Both the position numbers and the translations under genes were made by a program. The notes under the pieces were generated by a model. The model made no database searches and had not been told where the DNA came from. It worked only from the letters and a program-made list of their open reading frames with translations. 64,000 nucleotides of DNA from Bemisia tabaci (lineage: Eukaryota; Arthropoda; Insecta; Hemiptera; Aleyrodidae). Position 1 is the first letter of the stretch, and every line of letters starts with the position of its first letter. Of this stretch, positions 22,101 through 34,100 are shown one piece after another. The DNA is taken from positions 6,448,001 through 6,512,000 of the forward strand of contig NC_092801.1 in NCBI RefSeq assembly GCF_918797505.1, read 5' to 3'.

Positions 22101-25059
22101 ACATCTGAGCGATTATCCTCGATCTTGTTGCAATAAAATCGCGATTTTATCGCCCGGCAATTTATCGCGATATTATCGCAACAAAAATCGCGATAAATGG
22201 CGATTTAATCTCGATTTTATCGACGAAAATTGATCGCGATTTTATGGAACAAAAAATTGCGATGCATAGCAATTTAATCGCCATAAATAGCAATTTTTTA
22301 TTCGATAATATTGCGAGAAATTGCCACCGATATAATCGCGATAATCAATCGATAAAATTGTTATTAATCGCAATCACTGCTACTTGGGTCGGGTATGAAA
22401 ATCTTCTCTTTTTCTTTTGGTCGTTCTTTTGTCGAGGCAGGTCTAAGAGAGCGAGAAGCGCTCTCTAGGGGTTGGGTTGGGCTGCGTCAGGGGCCATAGC
22501 CCACTTGTTTCAAATCATTGTGCTAATTGGCTTTTCGGTGGCAAAAATAGTTCTCTTCAATAATAACTAAATAAAAACACACCCGAGATTTCAAAACGTC
22601 ATTATATCATAGAAGTTATTTTGTTTCGATTATCGCCATACGATAAACTACTTACTGCTAGGGATTGTAGAGTTGCCAAGTACAAAATAGCTAAATCTTC
22701 CTCCGAGCTGGACATGTTGAGACCGCAGACCTGCCGAAAAAGAAAAATATGGAATAATTATACACTATAATTTAGCGGCTTTGAGGACAAAGCGCATACG
22801 TGCAGTTTTTGCTATTTCTAGATATTCTAGTTTGAAGTTTCGAAGTTACATGGATCCTTGTGACGGACAGAAGTTTCCAATTGACTTTTTGATGTTTAAA
22901 AATTGGAATTTGGCAGCGAATTTATCAAAGAATATGCATTAAGACTAGTTTTACTTGAAATAATTAATATTTCAATTTTTTCAAAAACCGTTTGTATGCG
23001 CCTTGTCCTCCAAGCCCGTCAATTACACTCATAATTATATACAAAGGTTAATGCAATTAGTCTCAATGAATGGTTTTTTAAACCGTAAAAATGTTGTAGT
23101 AGATAGCGAAATGGAAGGTAAGAATTGTTGTGCTATGCGTATAGCAAGGTCTTCTAGAGTATTTTCAGGAAAGTAGCTGCAAGATGATACAGCCAAAAAT
23201 GTACACTGATTGAAATGTTTTAAACTTAACAACTCCTTCTCAAAAATTGGAACTTAATTTACGTACTTGGTTACACTTGTACGAGAGAGAATGAGCAACA
23301 TGGACATTTCTTTGCACACATCTTTAACTATTTAATAATCGAATATGGAATGATAAGTTTTTCCCGGTGAAATCAGGACTATTAGTTTTAAAAAGAGCTA
23401 TTGTATCAACAATTTTAGGAATGCGTATTTCCTCCCTCCTCTGTCTTTTGGACATTATGCTTTCAGGAATAATACCGATGGTCACAGTCAAAATCACGTA
23501 CCTCAACACTGCCGTACAAAGGAAGAACGCCGTATGAACATTCGAGAGTTGCCAAATTTCCTTCCATAAAATTGTTTGTTTTTAAGAAAAACTATGGATA
23601 TTTTTCCTTGGGATTTTCAGGAATTTAATGTGAAATCGCGATCAAAATTCTCTGAAAAATTAGAGGGAAAACGTTTACAAATTTTCCCGGAAAATTCGTT
23701 ATTTATTAAAGGAAAGTTGGCAACGCCTGAAGGCTCATACGGCGTTTTCCCTTAGCACGGTATTGCCGTGTTTCAAAATATCCGCCTTATCACAGCAGTA
23801 TTGACAACCTTAAAATATGTTTGTTAATTCAACAGTCGTCAATAAATTGAGATATGAGAACGTATCATTCGATCGCAAAAATTCACCAACGAATATATGT
23901 AGAATAATTTCAAAAATTGTCACAAAGGAAAGAAGCTAAAATTGAGCCTAAATTCAAGAATCTGTCACTTACAAACTCATAAGACGTTTAGCGAATCCTA
24001 CACAATATTACACTATCATTTCCGAGACTTACGGCGCTAGGTATGCAATTATTCGTCCTCTACTGTCTCGGTACAGTATCACAAAAATTGAAGGGGCTTC
24101 TTGACTCTGCCAATCTTACCTAGTCCTCTTATACTCGCGCAACTTAGAATCAGTCGATCTAACCGTACTTACATTCTAAACCAAATATTTTGGGTAGATT
24201 AAGGTATAGATGCTGCAATATATTTAATGCGTTGCGACATTTTCAGAATATTGCGATTAAAAAAAAAAAAAAATACATATGGAAGACCAGGAGTCATTTA
24301 AAGTGGTCAAAATGGTTTTGATTCTGCCTGGAAATCGATTTTTCCTACAGAGCATTCGGCTAATAAAGAAGAAACATCAAGGAAGTTTTCAAGCAATTAA
24401 ATTGACTAGTTTTCTAAAGAAAAATTAAAGTATGATAAGCTGTATGCAATATCATGCAGAATCATACACCAAATTGAAAAAAAAATGTGTGTAAACACAG
24501 CTGAAAATAGGAGAGATGAAATCGGGTCTCGTTTTTTACCTTTTCGCCCGAATCTGACCGACAAAAAGTGGATTGAGTCAATGGGAGAGATCGGAAAAAA
24601 TTTGGAAACTTTAAACGCTTAGAACTCCGTTTATACGAAACTTTGAGGTTCTAACAGTGATTCCATTGGTTTTCTCCTGAAATTTTCTTCCAGAAGCACC
24701 CCTTGAAATTTAAAATGTGACGAAATAGACATCAGAATTTGCAGTTTCAGTCAAAAATGTCATGTCCGACCTCTCTAATTGACTCGATCCACTGTGCGAC
24801 ACCTCATTGGCAGCATACAAAGGAGCAATAAGCATCACGAGTTCACGCCTCGCGCTATCGCGCCTTCAATTTCTCAGATGCAACACGGACATCCATCAAG
24901 TACGAATAGTTGTATCTCTGCGCCGTCATCAATGCGCGTCCTTTCCTATGCTTTCACGCTGCATTGCGTCGCGTCAGTTTCGTTTGTCTTTATTGTAGTG
25001 GTGCCTCATGAGCTAGGTGAGTAGCACAGCCGAAGATAGGAGAGATGTATCCGGGCCTT

Positions 25060-25126
<67 letters not shown>

Positions 25127-28100
25127 CTCCCGAATCTGAGTTACACCTCATTCGTAGCATGGACCGTTAAAATCATAATTGAATCGGCCGTTGTTTCTGA
25201 AGAAATTTCAGTTATTCCATGATGCGATCTCTACTTACAGCAATAAAAATTTCATTTTGGAATGACACTCGAATGGAGATGTTGCATGTGTGAGGAATTT
25301 AATCGCGATGTGACTGTTGAGTCCACCTCTACATCAAGACATACTCTCTATGCAAAGGTAGGGAGCAAATACATTGACAGGGCTGCCACTTTATTTAAGG
25401 ACCCTAAAACTGAAAACACGGCATCACTGCTAATGTATTTGTTCCATGTCTTTGCATGGAGAGTTTGTTTTGATGTAGAAGTGGACTCTCAGGATAGCGT
25501 GAGATATCCCCTCCATTTTGGCCTCAACTTGAGAGCTTTTTTTTGAGCTTAGGAGTTGATTTCAGAGAAAACCAGTGGCACCATCGTGTTTCTCGCGAAC
25601 TTTTACATGAGAATCAGTAGTCAAATCGCAAATTCCTCACACATGCAACATCTCCATTGGCTTTCCAAAATGTATGAGTTTTTACTCCCTCGTTTAAAAA
25701 GTTATTCATCGGCCGTCGCTTCTGAAGAAATTGCAGTTACTCCATGATGCGGTCTCTACTTACAGCAATAAAAATGTCATTTTGGAGTGACACTCGAATT
25801 AGTTCATAGTGTGACTCACCATTCCCCTAAGTGAGGGGTCCGCCTCCGGGGATCTGTTGCCATGGAAATCAGGCCAGACGTGAATATTCTGAGTCAACTC
25901 ATCGACAGGGATTTGCCTTTTCTGCGCTATCTTATCAACGAGATTGTTGAGGTAGTCGTAAATATTCGAAAAAAGCAAATTCCTGCAAGTTAAAAATTAT
26001 TTGAAATTAGTAAATTTTTTTTTACTAGCCGTTCTGGACGCGCTTTGCGCGTCCAGAACGGCTAGCCAAGAACGGCCAGCCAAGGGGCTGCGCCCCCTGG
26101 ACCCCCGATAACTCGCTACGCGAATGACATTCGGCTCGCTCCGCGAGCCATTTTTTTTAGTGTTTGGACATTTGATCACTAACAATAAGATGTATACATT
26201 TTCGAGACTCTGGAGGAAAACATTATTTGGTCACAGAACCTTGTTGCCGGAGCGTGTCATCATTTGCACATGAATAGATGTGTGGAGATGAAGCGATGAT
26301 GGGGATCGATCATTTCTTCAAAAACGCATTTGACTGGATCGTCATCCCATCGGGTGGCGGAAAAAGACCATCCATGGATCTCCTTCCGCGATTTGACTTG
26401 CTGAAGTAGCAAAAGTTCATCTTTACCTCTTAAGAAGATTATCGGTGGCGTAGGGGTCTAAAAACTGCTCAACGATTGTATAGTTCGAGTTCCGAATTGC
26501 AATGAGCCCACTCGTGTTTTTCTCTTATACTTTCATCGCATATAAATTTCTCTGATGTTATTGTTTTATTCTCTATGATTGCATATTAGTAATTATATCC
26601 TCATTTCATTTCCTTTCCCTTTCCTTTTTCCTTTTCTGTAACATCTTTGTCCATTTACAATTATTATTTTAAAATAGCTTTCCCCTAGTACATAATTGAT
26701 GCTTCAAACGGAATCAATTGTTTTAATGACATTTCCGGCTAAATCATGGGTTTTCCAGGAAGGCAGCTTTTCGTCCCTCCCGGACTCTATTGTTGCCAGA
26801 TAAGTTGCTTTTTTAGCACTTTTCTCAAATCAAATTCTTGTAACATATTCATATTTATCACGCAATCTGGCAACCTCTAGAGTGAAATAGAAAAAGGTAG
26901 AATCGCTGAAAGTCTGAATCCTTCGAATAGTTTATATTAATGATAACAAATATTTATTTTTCGTGTGTGTGTAGGTTGGGGAGGGGGTCCACGATGGCTC
27001 GGAGAATCCGTAATTTTTATTGAAGTTTAAGTTTTAGCGTTGCTCATTTCTTTTTATTTAAAAAGAGGTAGTGTCGTTAAGGGCCTTTTTTGGGCCTATC
27101 GTGCCTGAATTTCCTCAACCTACGATTTTTTGAAAGTCAATTTTTTTATAAAATACATAATGATTTGGTCATTTTCGGCCTTTTGCCATGACTAGTACTG
27201 GCCTAAACATGGGTCTGAAGGCCGATTTGGACGAAAAAAGCGACTTTTTAACTCGAAGAATACTTCCTAAACATGGGTCTGAAGGCCGATTTGGACGAAA
27301 AAAGCGACTTTTTAACTCGAAGAATACTTAACGCTCGAGCATAACTAAAGTTCCAGTAACCAAATCTCCAAAATTGGCCGTCGGACCCATTTTTAGGCCA
27401 GTATTAGACCTGGTAAGAAACCAAAAATGACCGAATCATGATCCTCTAAAACATAGGCTTTGAATGAAAAGCTGCGAAAATTCAGGGTGGATCCCACAAT
27501 CTACCGAGCTAATAAGAAAAAACCCCGTATGAACCTTCATAAGATGGAAAATTTCCTTCGATAGAACACGAAACTCCAAGTTTAGATATGAATATTTTTC
27601 TCCTAATTTTTCATATAATTTCGTCCGCAATTTCAAATAAAGTTCCTGAAAATACCAAGGAAAATTATACATAACATGCCTCAAAAATAAACATTTTATC
27701 GAAGGAAGTTTGGCAACTCTCGAATGTTCATACAGCGTTCTCCAATGGCACGGCAGCAATGCAATGGCCCTTACCAATACCCCTCTTTTATACTTTTTTT
27801 AACTCGAGGAATACATGACGTTTGAGCATAACTGAAGTTTCAGTAACAAAATCTCCAAAATTGGCCCAAAATTTATCCAACTGAGGTTGGCTGAATTTTC
27901 AGCCGAAACGTTTTGGTCTTGTGCACTGGAAAAAAAAACACACATTGGATCTAGAGTCCAGACTCTAAAAAACATCGACAAGAAAAAATACTCTTGATTC
28001 AATCGGATTTTTGCTTAAATGGACCGCGTTAAACAGAAAGGAACCAAGCCACATCAGCTATTGCCATATTTAATTGGGCAATTTAATTTTTTACCCAATA

Positions 28101-31100
28101 ATGGTTTTGCGGATTTTTCTGCAAATTTCAGTGAATTTCCTGCGTAGTACGAAGCAAATCCCTCAAAAATGTCAAAGGAATCCGCCAAAACGTTCTCTAA
28201 TAAAAAATTAAATTGCTCTATTAAATTTGGCAACAGCTGATGTGGCTTGGTTCCTTTCTGCTTAACGCAGTCCAAATAAAGAACCAAGCCTCTTAATTTG
28301 AGCGGATTTCCTTTTGATCCAAGCAAAAATCTGATTGAATCAAGAGTATTTTTTCTTGTCAATGTTTTCAAGAGTCTGGACTCTAGATCCAATCTGTTTT
28401 TTTTTTTCCAGTGTGTGTGAACTTCTAGCTTTGCCACCCGCTTTCTAAATTGTTTTTTATTGTATATCGACGGTGAAACTACCAAACCACGTAACTCGTT
28501 TGCGGTGTTTAAAAATCTCCGCTCACATTTTATTTTTTTGAAGTAGACCAAATCAATATCATTCCTTGAAATTTTCACAGAATTTTCTCCGCACGAAGAG
28601 GAAAAATGACGGAAATTTTCAAGACTGGACGTTAAATAGTTTTTCATTTAAAAAATAAAGTATGACAGGAAGTCTGCGACGTCGCAAACCGAGATACGTG
28701 GTTTAGTAGTTTCACCGTCGATATCTTGTCGCGGGCTGCGGAGCATCTACCATATCTGATTTGGACTGCATTTTGCAATTTGGAGCTATAAATTCTGTCT
28801 CATTTGAAAAAACACGTAGGTGCATAGGGAAACTAATGGCACATACGTTGTTTTTAAACCGGGCCAGAATTTATAGTTCCAAATTGCAAAATGCAGTCCA
28901 TTTATACTATTTTGCAGTGATCTTCGTGATACTGGAATATGTTCTCCGTCGAAAATCACATCAGCTTGAAAAAAATCACTCCCCTGATTAATGCGCCCCC
29001 ATCAACGTTCAAGAATAATGGACCTACGTGACGGACGTGAGTTTGGCCCTTATTTCGGGGTAGGCCTCGTGGGTCTCTATGATGAAATCCAAGAGAGATC
29101 CGCTTGCTGACTGTCCGCCTTCGTTGACGTACATGCCGGGCACCACCGCGTTGTAAAACGGACCCCAGAGCCCGTGCACGTACACAGCTCGATCTGTGCT
29201 GAACAAGTGGCAGTTCGAAGTCCCGGAGACCAAACCTGCAAAATTTCCCGATAGGCAAGATAGAAAACACTGAAAATGTGGCCCGAACTGTGTGTAACAA
29301 GGACGTATTTATGCTAAATGGAACTTTGTGCAAGTGAAAATATGGGGTGTGCTCGTTAGTTGAGAGCCATAAGAATGAATGGGAATGTAAAAGCGCCAGA
29401 TCGGTGGCGGGACTCTTCAACTCATGAGCCCTGTCCACAACGCTCTTGTCACATGCCCACGGCTCACGAGTTAGCGCTCAATGGAGATGTTGCATGTGTG
29501 AGGAATTTGCGATTTGACCATTGATTCTTGTGTAAAAGTTCGCGAGAAACACGATGGTGCCACTGGTTTTCTCTGAAATCAACTATCAAGCTCAAAAAAG
29601 CTCTCAAGTTGAGGCCAAAATGGAGGGGATATCCCACGCTATGCTGAGAGTCCACCTCTACATAAAAACGAACTCTCCATGCAAAGATAGGGAGCAAATA
29701 CATTAGCAGGGTTGCCGTGTTTTCAGTTTTGGAGTCCCCAAATGAAGTGGCAGCCCTGTCAATGTATTTGCTCCCCCCTTCTGAACGTGCCAGCGGGGTA
29801 GGGGTGCATAAGACGCATTTACTCGTGTTGAACACATTTTTTGGGAAAGCCCCGTCAACACAACTAGCAAAAGTTCACGGAACTTTGCGCGAAAGTTAAG
29901 TTTCGTAAACCTATCTCTGTGTGGACAAAGCCGTCCATGTTTGGCGCAAAACGTGAAGTATTCAGACAGTCTTGTAGGCGCCATGCGTTTCACGCCGACC
30001 GCTGCTGAACAGTCTGTGTTGGACGCAATGCGTGAAGTATTCACACAGTCTTGTAGGCGCTATGCGTTTCACGCTGACCGCACTGTGTTTGGCGCAGTTT
30101 GGCGCAGTGCGTGAAGTATTCACGCAGTCTTGTAGGCGCTATCCGTTTCACGCTGACCGCAATGACCGCACTGTGTTTGATGCAATGCGAGAAGTATTCG
30201 TGCAGTCTTGTAGGCGCTAATATGTGTTACATGCCGATCGGCGCCGTTCCAGGCCAAATTGCGCGTTTGGTCTCTCTCTTAACTCGACTTATTGAAGGTG
30301 CTGTCTCCCGTAACACCAAGAGACGACAAAATTAGAAATTACTATACTCTCAGTAAATGAGAGATTTTTTCGCCTTTTCTCATTAGTAATTTTTTTTGTC
30401 TAAATCCAATTTTTTTTATTCCTACACTTAAAAAATTGCAAATTTTTGCCGCCCCTTAGATTTGCCGCCATGGGCCGCGGCTCATGAGGCGACCCCCTTA
30501 ATCCGGCCCTGAGTGCTCCACGTTGTCTCTTTTGAGAAATGAAGGCAAAAGTTGCTGAAGTGTACTCTAAGAATGACTTACACAGCACAGAGTCTAACGA
30601 GAGTGATGCTGCATCGATCTTTTCTTTGACACAGATCATTCCGATGGCTCCCGCATTTCCATCGATGGTCGAGGTGGCAACTGGTATCCCTTCCAACAAG
30701 CCCATCTCGGAGGCAGCTTGTTTGGTTAAGCCTTTGCCGCAAGGCTCACCCGGCGCTAAAATTTCAGAACCTGTAGAGAAAGAATTGTGTGCATTACAGT
30801 TCATCGGAGAAATGTAGCTGAGCCGCACATCGCAATTAGGAACTACAATTTTTAGCATATCTGTAAAAACACTTATGTTCACAGGGAAACTATTGGCGCT
30901 TATGTTGTTTCTAAAATTAGCCAGAGATCGTAATTCCTAATAATTGCAAAATGCAGTCCAATTCAATGGTTGCGTTCGGTTCGTCTCTCAGTTGCGACTC
31001 TTTAGAACGACTGCGTATACTTCGTTTTTTTTTTTCTTTTCAGGAAAAAAAAAACAATTGAAAGTTTCCAGGATGATTACAAAATGTTAAAATTGTAATG

Positions 31101-34100
31101 ATGAAGACAATTTCAATTAATCAATACAATTGTGTTCCCTCTGGGAATGAAGTGTGCGTGGACATTTTGAAACGTTAAAATTGAGATACAGCCATACAAT
31201 TAAGTCGACGAATTTATACTTCATTTGGCGTGAGTATCACGAAAAGAAGAGGACAGTATGTTTATTGTCTGACCATTCCCCTGGGACATTGGTGCCAAAA
31301 AAAAACAGACGGTACAACATCTTGGTCTTGGTCTTGGGTTAACAAAATCAGCTGGAGAGATGGTTAAAAAACCATCCTTTCCTCACACTTTACTCGCACA
31401 AGATTGACCATGATCAATGTGTAAGTAACAAAATTCTTGCGTATAATTTTTGCATTTTTCTCTTCAAATTACAGAAGCTGCAAACGATTAAGTGGCGCTT
31501 TTTTTTGGGGGGGGGGGGTTGCCGACCCCACACGAGTATAGTATCAAAATGAGCTCGGTCATACTGTATCTCTTCAGATCCCGAATCCCGACCACGCTGA
31601 AGATCGGTATCGGCGGTATCGATATCGGTATTCGGTTATCGGCGATAAATCGCCAGGATCATCAACATCTGAGTGATTATCCGCGATCTCATCGCGATAA
31701 AATCGCGTCTTCATCGCCCGACAATTTTTCCCGATACTTTCGAAATAAAAATCGCGATAAATGGCGATTTAATCTCGATTTTACTAGAGTACCTGTATAG
31801 CGAGAGTATGCATAGAGAAAAAAAGGAGGTGTTTGCATTTCGGGCATCTTGGAATTTTTTGATGACTTGATGACGTAGGTGGGTACAGCTGGGTACAGCG
31901 ACGTCCCCTCCACGCTGTACCCACCTACATCATCAAGTCATCAAAAAATTCCAAGATGCCCGAAATGCAAACACCTCCTTTTTTTTCTCTATGGAGAGTA
32001 TGGACAGATATGAAACTCCGAAAATCCATCAGGCCTTCACCGATGCTTCTGCGAATAAAGTTAGGGCCCAGAAATGCAGCCAACCTATGAATTTCAACTA
32101 TCCAGAACGATTTACTATTACTATTGTTACGAACCGTCGTTTATTAAGCACGTGTTTGACTCAGGTTTTGCATAAATTTACTCAATTTTGCTGAAGAACG
32201 CTCATTTCTGTACATTCTTGGCCATCTTGGTTAGAATTGGAACCTGCAGACTGCCAGTGAAATTTTGTGTGTTAGAAGTTGGTTAGAAGGGTGGCTGCAC
32301 TTTTGGGCCCTAAGCCCTCCATGAAGCGATCTGTCCATACTCTCGCCATACAGGTACTCTAGATTTCACCGACAAAAATTGACCACGATTTATCGAGCCA
32401 AAAATTGCGATTTGTAGCAATTTAATCGCCATGTATCGCGATTTTTAATGCGATAATATCTCGATATATTGCCACCGATATAATCGCGATAAGCAACCGA
32501 TAAAATCGCTATTCATCACGATCTCTGCTACACTGAAAAAAATAATCGGTGGGATTTACCAGAGTTTGGGTGTTATTTACCATACTGTCTACTTGATTTT
32601 TTACACAGTGAAGCTGCAGCATAGTTACCAATATACTGGTATGGTAAATAACACGATACGGCTGACACTATGCGACACAGTGCCAGTGTGGCGTTCCCGA
32701 CTGACTAGTATGGTAATTTCAAGCATCCAGATGCTGCGACAAACCTTGTAGATTCTAAAATCCACTCATCTTATATTATTAAATGCTTTCGATGAAAGTC
32801 GTGGATATTTTACTTACATCTTACTTTTAGAAATTCCGTTACATACACAATCAATGGCAGTTAAAGACAGTTTCAACGAGAAATAGCAGATAATTGCTTC
32901 ACTGATTTCAAGTAAATGATACCAAAACCATACTTGTTATTCGCGTTAAGGTATCATTTACAGACTAAATCAGATCCACGGAAAATTTAATTGCATATAA
33001 TAAATAGATAGTTCAAAATATACCCACAAAAAGACACTACATGAAAATCCAATCGCACGGTTCACGGTGGGGCAGAAGCTGCCAAATTTTGCTTAAAGTT
33101 ACAGTTAAACATCAATCCCACGCACATTTGTCTCTTCATCTGAGTATGTTGAGCTTCGAAAATTTTAACAAGAATATAGATATACCTACGAACGAAGTAT
33201 TCAAAAATCACTTCTAGTCGATTATTTTCAAATTACTTCCGCACTTTTATGTTTTCGAAATGACTTTACACAGAACCGATATTCACTGGATTGCAGAACA
33301 ACTTTGCGAAGGTTTTCAAATTTTCAGGATTCCTTCGATCAAGCCAGATTCATTGTAGCAACTCCTAACCTCCAGAAATTGGTCGATACGAATAACGAAA
33401 AAATCTCAGAAAATGTATGTGGCAGATCAATATAGATAGATTCGAAGAGAAGACGGTAGCTTTAGGGACAATTCGAACACAAATTTGGGCAAATTACGCG
33501 TGGATTCACATGGATTAATATGGATCAATAAAACACAGCCACGGACTCCGACCCTCAACGTGATAAATTTATAACTGACAAACAGACAAACGAAAAATGG
33601 CGGACCACAGACCGCAGCGCAGTCAAGCGGGAGCTCTCACCACGCTGACTATACCAGTATGGTAAATTTAACCTACCAACACCATGACCAGTCGCATACA
33701 GATGCCTACGGATATCAAACGCAAGTGTTACCATGTTATTCCATACTTTTAACTCATCGTATGGTAAAAAATACCCAGCTGATGGTGAGAAATACCTAAA
33801 CGATGGACAGACACACCTAACTGATATTTACAATCCGGGTATGGTAATTTTTATATCGAGTATGATTCTCACTTTCATCTAGATGCTTAAATCGACCATT
33901 ATTTGGCTTTTTATCACCATATTTTTTTTTACTATACCATTATGGTCAATCCCACTTCCACTTTTTTTTCAGTGTACCGGGAAGGAACTGTGTTGCACGC
34001 AAACCCTGTGCACATCAGTGGCGTAGCGTGAGTTGCGATGTATCGATTGTTACGCCATTTAAACCTATGGAAAAGGATCGATAAACAGGGTGTTCGCAGC

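Larger units (their letters stand above)
31590..32530. mobile_element. ATCG-rich element copy 2, host of nested insertions
   Basis: 31590-31784 and 32362-32530 align with 22080-22385 (GATCATCAACATCTGAG, AAATCGCGATAAATGGCGAT, TATTGCCACCGATATAATCG). The two halves are separated by a 577-bp insertion. Its right end CTGCTA is cut by the CACTG element at 32531. Confidence 0.75.

Noticed and set aside
22026..22388. Replication origin or regulatory palindrome cluster (ATCGCGAT words)
   Set aside because: It has matching ends, a second interrupted copy at 31590-32530, and so is a dispersed element.
28054..28647. 197-residue minus-strand open frame as a gene
   Set aside because: It runs across a family D MITE, the arm of its CACTGG host and a family G MITE. 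The reading is explained by these repeats and resembles no protein family.
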